From CANJXF01 sp043775015 (GTDB lineage: Bacteria > Verrucomicrobiota > Verrucomicrobiia > Limisphaerales > CANJXF01), in contig JAYVSV010000013.1 of NCBI GenBank assembly GCA_043775015.1, positions 6,252 through 70,251 on the forward strand: DNA of 64,000 bases, read 5' to 3'. Below the pieces are notes generated by a model that made no database searches, was not told the origin of the DNA, and saw only the letters and a list, made by a program, of their open reading frames with translations. Position 1 is the stretch's first letter, and each line of letters begins with the position of its first letter. Below are positions 58,266 through 64,000 of this stretch, piece after piece. The translations under genes were made by a program, and so were the position numbers.

Positions 58266-58805
58266 CTAACCCGTCGCGCCTTTGGCGCAGTCCGCACATT
58301 TACATTTAACTTCGGCGCGCACGCACATTTCGTGGCCGGTGTCCCCTGCGGCGCGGCGCATCGCATCGATTCGATCGGCCAGAGTAAAAATGAACATCAT
58401 CAGCTCTGAATGTTTTTTTCCGGGACGCGCCTGCGTGCTCAGGTCTTCCATCGAAGAAACGCCGCGAAACACCTTGTGCCGTTCCTTCAAAAGGCGAGCG
58501 ATATAGTCGTCGGGACGGTCCACATACAAAGCCAGGCAGGGACGCAATTGATTCTGGATCACCCACAAAAGGTTCTTCTTTTTCGGATCGCCCACCGCCA
58601 CGCGGTTCGCCAGTTGCAGCAACTCCATTTTTAAACGGCTGTATTCAGCGATCGGCTCGATGTCATCGCTCGTCTTCAATTCGCGCCCCAGCAACGCGCT
58701 GAATTTCGTCAAGCGAAAAGCGCGGTCGCTCACCTTCCACCCCTGCGTTTGGCACGCGGGCTTCCAACAGTCGGCCATCAAATGGATTCGTTGATTTTTA
58801 GTCAT
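58266..58805 (-). CDS. Phage-type protein of unknown function
   Basis: Protein of 179 residues, mostly helical, with a C-terminal CKCADC. It begins MTKNQRIHLMADCWKPACQT and has a helix with YSRLKMELLQLANRVAVGDP in the middle, like other early Mu-region proteins. The start overlaps the stop of the DnaA-like gene in ATGA, so it is translated with it. No clear domain; a DNA-related role is only suggested by location. Confidence 0.6.
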   Translation of the reverse strand: MTKNQRIHLMADCWKPACQTQGWKVSDRAFRLTKFSALLGRELKTSDDIEPIAEYSRLKMELLQLANRVAVGDPKKKNLLWVIQNQLRPCLALYVDRPDDYIARLLKERHKVFRGVSSMEDLSTQARPGKKHSELMMFIFTLADRIDAMRRAAGDTGHEMCVRAEVKCKCADCAKGATG

Positions 58806-59254
58806 AGCGTGCTGCCGTCTTTAATTTCGGCAGAAGCGGGGGAACTGTCGTTATTCATGTCGCCAGTTCTCGCGCTTTTAAATTCCAAGATCAGTTTTTC
58901 TAAGGTTTGAACCTGCCGCGCCACCACCTTGTCATAAGCCACCCGATTGCGCACGGCCCGCACCGCGTGCCAGAGCGTAGAATGTTCGCGGCGGAAACAA
59001 TCTCCCATCAATTTCCGGGACGCGTTGACATGCTGCATCACCATGTACATCGCGACGTGACGCGGCCACACCAGATGTTCCAGGTGTGAATCGCCGAGAA
59101 TAGATTCCAGATCCACGCCGCACGCGATGGCCACGCGGTTCTGGATGCCGCGAATCTGGTCCAGCACCGAGACCGAGCAACGAGGGATCGCCGCCTCCCG
59201 TTCGAGCACCTCCACCCGGTTCAACAGATCCGCAATTTTTTCCTCCAGATACAT
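58802..59254 (-). CDS. Stand-alone DnaA domain IV protein
   Basis: Protein of 150 residues. The first 25 residues form a coiled-coil-like helix. Residues 36-106 match the DnaA C-terminal DNA-binding domain: VAIACGVDLESILGDSH, LVWPRHVAMYMVMQHV and FRREHSTLWHAVRAV, the last being the DnaA signature helix that reads the DnaA box. The AAA+ ATPase and domain I of DnaA are absent. It may bind DnaA boxes at the phage or host origin. It lies between the Gam-like and the 179-residue genes in one operon. Confidence 0.75.
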   Translation of the reverse strand: MYLEEKIADLLNRVEVLEREAAIPRCSVSVLDQIRGIQNRVAIACGVDLESILGDSHLEHLVWPRHVAMYMVMQHVNASRKLMGDCFRREHSTLWHAVRAVRNRVAYDKVVARQVQTLEKLILEFKSARTGDMNNDSSPASAEIKDGSTL

Positions 59255-59255
59255 T

Positions 59256-59801
59256 TTAAGAGGCCTCCACCGTTTCGCGTTTCTCCACCTCCGTGATATT
59301 TGGCTCCACGAAGAACGGTTCCTCCTGCACGATTTTCAAACCGAACGTGCGCAACTGTGCTTCGCTGAAACTCTCGCGGTCGTCGATGATCTTTTGTTTG
59401 TTCACTTCCTCTTTGGTGCGAATCCAGGAGAGCTGATGGATCGCCTTCAATTTTTCCAGAACCCGATCAAACGTCCAACCGGTCAACGTCTTGAGCGTGT
59501 GTTTTCCGGTGCGCCAGCCGATCGTGCCATGCGTCATGACCAGCGATTTTTTTCCGCCCGCTTCCGCCTCCAAGAACAACTCCGCCCAGGCGCGCATCAC
59601 TTCCGATTTTTCCTCCATCGCTTTGGCGATCGGTTCCAGCTTCGGCGCGAAATCTTCATCCACGCTTTTGCGAATTTTCTCACGCCGCGCCAAGAGCGAT
59701 TGCTCTTGGATTTTCAACTCCCGGATTTCTCCCATCATAAACTCCGCCTCCGCCCGCGAGCGCAGCACCGGCTTGTTTAATTTGATTCTGTTTTTACTCA
59801 T
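59256..59801 (-). CDS. Mu Gam-like host-nuclease inhibitor
   Basis: Protein of 181 residues. The first half is a long coiled-coil helix (EFMMGEIRELKIQEQSLLAR and on to residue 90), then a beta part with MTHGTIGWRTGKHTLKTLTG and KLKAIHQLSWIRTKEEVNKQ and LRTFGLKIVQEEPFFVEPN. This is the order found in Gam of phage Mu, which binds DNA ends and blocks exonuclease (RecBCD). Family length is about 170. It follows the MuB-like gene and precedes the DnaA-like one on the same strand. Confidence 0.8.
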   Translation of the reverse strand: MSKNRIKLNKPVLRSRAEAEFMMGEIRELKIQEQSLLARREKIRKSVDEDFAPKLEPIAKAMEEKSEVMRAWAELFLEAEAGGKKSLVMTHGTIGWRTGKHTLKTLTGWTFDRVLEKLKAIHQLSWIRTKEEVNKQKIIDDRESFSEAQLRTFGLKIVQEEPFFVEPNITEVEKRETVEAS

Positions 59802-59847
59802 ATAGTTTTTGGTTTAAAGTTTTTTACCGCAGTTATGGTGGGGCGAG

Positions 59848-61035
59848 TCACGACCATTCCCCTTCCTGCACCGCCTGCTTTTCGATGCGCAAATGCGCGT
59901 CCATCACATAAATCCAGCTCAATTTCCGGGCGTTATCCTTGGAGGCGAGTTTGCGGGCGTAACGCAACCGCTCCGTGATCGCTTTCAAGCCATCTCGCTT
60001 GGCCAGTTGTCGCAGCACTTCGTAAGGCGATTCGATGACGGGAGCCTTTTTTCCGTTGGGCACGCTGATCTGCAATTCTCGCGATGGGAACTCCAGCCCG
60101 CCATGTTCCAGGATCGCGCCGATGTCTCCCTTCGTCGGCATCACCGGCAACGCGACCTTATGGACGCCGCGCCGCCAGAGTTGCACCAGTTCGCTCTGGC
60201 TCGCCCCGCGCAGGTCGGCGATATTCGTCCAGCTCAACACCATGCCGCATTGGCAATAATCATAGATCCTCCGCAACACCTCGATGCAGGCGAAGAAGCT
60301 GGTCAACCGGTAGGTATGTTTCAGAAGATGGACCTCATCAATGATCAGCAGCGTGTTCGGCGTCAGCGCACGCTTGATCCGTTCGATCAACGCGGCGGTA
60401 TTGGAGTGGTCGGAAATCCCGCAACTCAACGCGAGTTTGCGCACCATGCCACCCAACCCGCTCGCCGCCTCCAGCTCGGTGAAAAAAGTCCGGCCATGAT
60501 TGTTGGCCGATTGATGATAACGAAACGCCCACGTCTTCCCGATGTGCGATGGACCCCACAGAATCACTGGCGATTGAGACTCGCGCCCCAGCTCGCACGC
60601 GGTGAATATCTTTTTAGCCGTCGGAGTGATCACAAACTCCGTCTCGCCGATCTCGAACCGTTTCTTTTCCAGGTCAAGAAAGTCGCCGATCTTTTTGATC
60701 AAGTCCGTCGTCGGCTGCATCTTCTCGCCCCGCTTGACCACTACCCGCTCGCCATTCGCACGTTTCTCGATCGTGTCCGGCTTGCGATAGACGCCGGTGT
60801 AAAGTTGATAGAGCAGATTTTCGCTGCACCCGATCCGCGCCGCCGCGTCGCGCCGCCGCATCGGGTGACGGTCATCGATGCACCAGCGGAACAGGGCGAT
60901 CAATGCCTCCTGCGCGTCGGTCGGGAAATGCGCCGTGTCCTGCCGGATTTTATCCAGCGAAAAATTCCACGACGAACGGATCGTATCGCTCTGGGGCCGG
61001 TCCTTGACTTCCTGATTCTCCTGATTTTCCTCCAT
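59848..61035 (-). CDS. MuB-like AAA+ ATPase, target selector
   Basis: Protein of 395 residues. An N-terminal helix-turn-helix-like part (residues 55-90, RRRDAAARIGCSENLLYQLY) is followed by the ATPase. Walker A is GPSHIGKT at 161-168 and Walker B TLLIIDEVHLL near 228-238. C-terminal helices follow. By family it forms filaments on target DNA with ATP and brings it to the transposase. A stop and the next start are separated by 30 bases. The similarity to MuB and TniB types fits the transposase upstream. Confidence 0.85.
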   Translation of the reverse strand: MEENQENQEVKDRPQSDTIRSSWNFSLDKIRQDTAHFPTDAQEALIALFRWCIDDRHPMRRRDAAARIGCSENLLYQLYTGVYRKPDTIEKRANGERVVVKRGEKMQPTTDLIKKIGDFLDLEKKRFEIGETEFVITPTAKKIFTACELGRESQSPVILWGPSHIGKTWAFRYHQSANNHGRTFFTELEAASGLGGMVRKLALSCGISDHSNTAALIERIKRALTPNTLLIIDEVHLLKHTYRLTSFFACIEVLRRIYDYCQCGMVLSWTNIADLRGASQSELVQLWRRGVHKVALPVMPTKGDIGAILEHGGLEFPSRELQISVPNGKKAPVIESPYEVLRQLAKRDGLKAITERLRYARKLASKDNARKLSWIYVMDAHLRIEKQAVQEGEWS

Positions 61036-61065
61036 AATAGTTTGGGTCTTTTTTTTGTTTTCGGT

Positions 61066-63111
61066 TTACAGCAGTCCTTCTGCTGAGAATTGTTCATCCG
61101 TTTCCTCGGTGGTGGAGCGAGCGTCCTCGCGAGCCAGGTCTGAAATCTCGCCGTCAAAATTCTTCACGTTGCGCGCCGTCAATTTCTCCTGCGCCGTCAC
61201 CGCGCCGCCACTGCGCACCAGTTCGTTGTGTTCGCGCAAGTGTTCGATCTCCCGCGCCTGGTCTGCGTGCCGGGCGTTCGCGCCCGCCTCCCTTTCCGCC
61301 AGCCAGTGGCCTTGCTGCCCGACCATGCGCAATAAATTTTCCTCATCATTTTTGCACGGCTTATCCCAGAGCTGGCACAACCCCACCGCCGCGCCGTCCC
61401 CACGGCAGAGCAGCATCACGCCGGGGTCCCACGGGTTGATGAACGCCAGAAATTTTTCGCCGGGCCGGAAATGGTTTCCATTGATCGCGGCCAGGTATTG
61501 CAGCGGCTTCAATCCAAAATCGCGGGAGTCAATGGAGAATAGGCTGTTCTTGCCGACCGTCACTTCGTAACCGTGCTCGATGCCCATCAGCTCGCAATAA
61601 CGCCACGGGCTGACCCGCTTCATCGTCCCGGCGTCGTGGTTCCGCTGCAATTCGCTTTCAAACGCTTCCTTCCGCGAGAGGTTGCGCGCCCGCGTCAGCG
61701 GGAATTCGGATTCAATCGACACGAGCGATTCAATCGCTTCGCGTTGCCGCGCGGGCAACTGGAGCAATGAACTTTGCGATTGCCACGGCATCTGCGGGGT
61801 CAAACGAAATTCCAACGCATGGAAACCCAGATCCGTCCATCCTTCCAGCGCATGATCGTGGTTCCCATTGATCGCTTCGTAAATCCCCTGCGCGCGGTGC
61901 ATGAATTGCGCCCAGGCTAAAAATGGAATTCGCAGCTTGTCCGCCCGGTCCAAAGGCAGCCGTTCAGCCTCTTTTAACAGTCCTTTAAAGTAGGCTTCAC
62001 GCCCGTGCATTTCCTCTGGAGCGACCAGCCGATTCAAACCGACCTGTCCCGGCAACGTGGCAAAATAATTATCCACCAGGCTGAAACTTCCTTCGACCAG
62101 CGCCTTGTGTTTGAAATTGCCTTTGCCGCGTCCGGCGAATTGCCCTTTGTGCGCGGGCCGCCCGAACATTCCCGGCTCGGCGATGCGCACCTTGTCGTGC
62201 GTGGCGCGCAGGATGCGTTCGGCGAACGCCTGCTTGATCGCCGCCGTGCCCAGTTCCGTCACGAACCATGTCCCGCGTTCATCGGTGCGATAGCCGATGC
62301 GCGTCAGCCAGTAGATCGCGAACCACATCATGTCGCGCTCGGTCAAAACCTTTTTCTTTTCCTCGTCACCATCCCAGAGCGTCGGCTTGAACGTCGGCGT
62401 GATGAAGGCCGAGAGCGCTTCCACCGCGTTGAACCCACGCGGGCGCATGGCGCGATCCTGTCCGGGAAAATGCACCTTCAAATTGTATTCATGATCGTCG
62501 AACTCCACGCGCTCGCAGAACCGCAAACCCACCCGCGTCGTCAGCACCGGCGGACGGAACTGGCTGGCGGCAAACGGCCCCACTCGCGACGCGGCGGAAT
62601 CATATTCATCCGGCGCAAAGCGATGCAGGTTGCGCGGACTCCACCCTTCGGGATGGCCCTTGCGTCCCGCCACCGGCCATTGCGCGTAACCGGGGATCCG
62701 GTCGTAAAACGTCCCGGCGCTGTCCAGATGCGTGCGCCAGATCAACATCAACTCATGATAACCGCCCCGATCGGTGCGCTGATTTCTTTCGCACAACCCT
62801 TGGTAAAATTTCTGGAACGAGACCGGCACCCCCACCAGCGCGTTGGTTTCCCAGAAGCGCGCACCCGCCCGCGCTTTGTTCACCAGTTTTTTCCAGTCCC
62901 GCGTTTTGAGATATTGGCAGATGCGATTATAGAGCTGGTTCGCCTTCAGCCCGATGCGGCCCGCGACCTCGCGACACGCTTGAAGAGTCGAGCGCGCTTC
63001 GAGAATAAACGGGAGATGTTGCAGGATTTGATCCAGCTCGACCCGCACCCGTGCTGGGAGTGCCGCGTAAAGTTCTTCCTCGTGATTTGGAATCAGTGCG
63101 ATGTGGCTCAT
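61066..63111 (-). CDS. MuA-like DDE transposase
   Basis: Transposase of 681 residues, starting at ATG 63111 one base after the upstream gene; the longer frame from 63663 is the shadow of that gene. An N-terminal helical DNA-binding part (to about residue 140) includes REVAGRIGLKANQLYNRICQ. The catalytic core has likely DDE residues Asp205 (RVEFDDHEY), Asp277 (GYRTDERGTWFVTELG) and Glu340 (KALVEGSFSLVDNYF). The C-terminal 200 residues hold a beta-barrel-like and an acidic helical tail. Size fits MuA (663). It is expected to join element ends into target DNA with MuB. Confidence 0.85.
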   Translation of the reverse strand: MSHIALIPNHEEELYAALPARVRVELDQILQHLPFILEARSTLQACREVAGRIGLKANQLYNRICQYLKTRDWKKLVNKARAGARFWETNALVGVPVSFQKFYQGLCERNQRTDRGGYHELMLIWRTHLDSAGTFYDRIPGYAQWPVAGRKGHPEGWSPRNLHRFAPDEYDSAASRVGPFAASQFRPPVLTTRVGLRFCERVEFDDHEYNLKVHFPGQDRAMRPRGFNAVEALSAFITPTFKPTLWDGDEEKKKVLTERDMMWFAIYWLTRIGYRTDERGTWFVTELGTAAIKQAFAERILRATHDKVRIAEPGMFGRPAHKGQFAGRGKGNFKHKALVEGSFSLVDNYFATLPGQVGLNRLVAPEEMHGREAYFKGLLKEAERLPLDRADKLRIPFLAWAQFMHRAQGIYEAINGNHDHALEGWTDLGFHALEFRLTPQMPWQSQSSLLQLPARQREAIESLVSIESEFPLTRARNLSRKEAFESELQRNHDAGTMKRVSPWRYCELMGIEHGYEVTVGKNSLFSIDSRDFGLKPLQYLAAINGNHFRPGEKFLAFINPWDPGVMLLCRGDGAAVGLCQLWDKPCKNDEENLLRMVGQQGHWLAEREAGANARHADQAREIEHLREHNELVRSGGAVTAQEKLTARNVKNFDGEISDLAREDARSTTEETDEQFSAEGLL

Positions 63112-63112
63112 A

Positions 63113-63787
63113 TTATTGCGCTGCTTGTGATTCGTAGGCGTGATTTGTTTGCGCGAGATAATCCATCGCTTCCGCGTGGCTGACGGTTTTGAGATATTTT
63201 TTTCGCATGGTGTTGGTTCGATAGTGAAGATTGCGCCGGTAGGCAGCGGCCTTTTGCCAGAGATTGAAGCGGGCTTGCATCTTGTCCATTTCGCGCCGCA
63301 TTTGCAGAACCATCGCCGCGAGGTCTGCGTTTGAGTATTCGCCACCCTTGATGATCGCGATGCCTTTGGCTCGGAGTTTGGCTTTGCGGATTTTTTCGCG
63401 GCACCGGGCGCACGTCCGGTAGGTTTCACCGCGAGGCTGTCCACAGCGCCCGCAGCGGCTTTTATCCTTTCGCCGTTCCAGCACGGCGACATGAAACGCT
63501 TGCGCTTTAGCGATGCGTTCCGGCGTCCGGTCGGGCCGGTCATAGCCGAATAATTTAGGGCGGGGACGGCCTGCTGGTTCGGTAACGTCCATCGTCCCGA
63601 CGTTCCGCGTTGCAATCGCGGCAATTCCAGAAACGATTTTTCCGCCAAAGCTTCCACCGCCATTGACCGTGATGTTTACAGGGAAGCGAGTAGTCACGCA
63701 CCCATCATCAAGAGACAGTCCCGCGCCACTGATTGCGCGCGTATTGTTTTTGTGAATGGTTGATTGTTTACTATTCATCCCGATCAC
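63113..63787 (-). CDS. Phage early protein with zinc ribbon and coiled coil
   Basis: Protein of 224 residues. It has a Gly-rich strand region (TRFPVNITVNGGGSFGGKIV), a middle GRPRPKLFGYDRPDRTPERI, a four-Cys ribbon (CGRCGQPRGETYRTCARC) and a helical end (MVLQMRREMDKMQARFNLW). Repressor- or HNH-type roles are possible but not shown. It overlaps the next upstream gene by 17 bases, or 8 from a second Met. It lies just before the transposase, where regulators sit in Mu. Confidence 0.6.
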   Translation of the reverse strand: MIGMNSKQSTIHKNNTRAISGAGLSLDDGCVTTRFPVNITVNGGGSFGGKIVSGIAAIATRNVGTMDVTEPAGRPRPKLFGYDRPDRTPERIAKAQAFHVAVLERRKDKSRCGRCGQPRGETYRTCARCREKIRKAKLRAKGIAIIKGGEYSNADLAAMVLQMRREMDKMQARFNLWQKAAAYRRNLHYRTNTMRKKYLKTVSHAEAMDYLAQTNHAYESQAAQ

Positions 63788-64000
63788 TCCTTGGATTTTG
63801 GCGGTGGTGAAGATGGGCGCTTTGGAATGTTTTCAGTTTGGTCAGCAACCGTTCGGTCGTGACCAGCAAACCCTCGCGCCGGTCGGAACTCATTACCGGT
63901 AGAAATTTTCCGGTGAGCATCGACACGATTTCCCGCTGGAGCGCGTCCGCATGGTGGTTGGCAACTTGCCGCGCCTCTTCCGGCGTCATGCGCCGCGATT
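63771..64000 (-). CDS. Small phage protein, 5' end may be outside window
   Basis: Frame of 72 residues from the ATG at 63989 (MTPEEARQVANHHADALQRE), but it stays open to the right edge, so a further start is possible. Helical with charged pairs; no domain recognised. It overlaps the zinc-ribbon gene by 17 bases. Confidence 0.55.
   Translation of the reverse strand, partial: SRRMTPEEARQVANHHADALQREIVSMLTGKFLPVMSSDRREGLLVTTERLLTKLKTFQSAHLHHRQNPRSDRDE

Noticed and set aside
59893..63183. Two frames of nearly 400 residues antisense to the MuB-like and transposase genes
   Set aside because: Mirror frames of conserved genes with Arg-rich sequence and no domains.
63113..63663. Longer transposase start at 63663
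   Set aside because: This part is in another frame of the zinc-ribbon gene at 63113-63787, and MSHIALIPN at 63111 gives the normal MuA length.

Overview
The window looks like a chromosomal contig of a Verrucomicrobiota bacterium, most likely from the Pedosphaera/Limisphaera side of the phylum. That placement is an inference from the Gram-negative envelope gene set, the many GC-rich intergenic hairpins and the resemblance of several proteins to that group; no rRNA or marker tree is available here. Two tRNA genes are present: Gly-TCC and Pro-CGG. Several frameshifted or truncated genes show local decay, although any single frameshift could be an assembly error.

Region 1 (1-25 kb) is a surface-polysaccharide block. 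It holds GT4, GT2 and GT9 glycosyltransferases, two tandem Wzy-like polymerase paralogues, two MsbA-like ABC exporters (one frameshifted) and three ArnT/PMT-type lipid-dependent glycosyltransferases. dnaE sits inside this block and carries a complete RAYT/Y1 (HUH) transposase fused in frame between its PHP and polymerase parts. The transposase segment is flanked by 43-base direct repeats. Region 2 (25-33 kb) is a CusCBA-type metal-efflux operon followed by an LTA-synthase-like membrane phosphotransferase. Both promoters carry the same ATGACAA-N2-TTGTCAT palindrome, which matches the copper CusR/CopR box.

Region 3 (33-44 kb) begins with an unusual trio: a TIM-barrel/LPS-kinase fusion, a putative nucleotidyltransferase with an NDK-like tail, and a second LPS-kinase-like protein. 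A stretch of broken genes follows, then DoxX, SRPBCC, MoaD-like and BNR-propeller genes, succinate dehydrogenase SdhB, an SGNH hydrolase and the class I fumarase alpha subunit. Region 4 (44.5-49.3 kb) is a complete norCBQD nitric-oxide reductase operon on the minus strand. Its NorC has a second haem domain and the promoter has an Nnr/Dnr/FNR-like box. This operon separates fumarase alpha from fumarase beta, which is followed by an Sdh membrane anchor and a dicarboxylate symporter. Region 5 (52-56 kb) has a SET-domain protein, an IS110 remnant, inverted-repeat elements, tRNA-Gly, a class III aminotransferase and tRNA-Pro.

Region 6 (56.2-64 kb, minus strand, continuing past the right edge) is the early module of a Mu-like transposable phage or a derivative. 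It contains a DDE transposase, a MuB-like AAA+ ATPase, a Gam-like protein, a stand-alone DnaA domain IV protein, a DUF4326 protein and a C5 cytosine methyltransferase overlapped by a second family-like frame. No morphogenesis genes are seen before the element stops next to tRNA-Pro.
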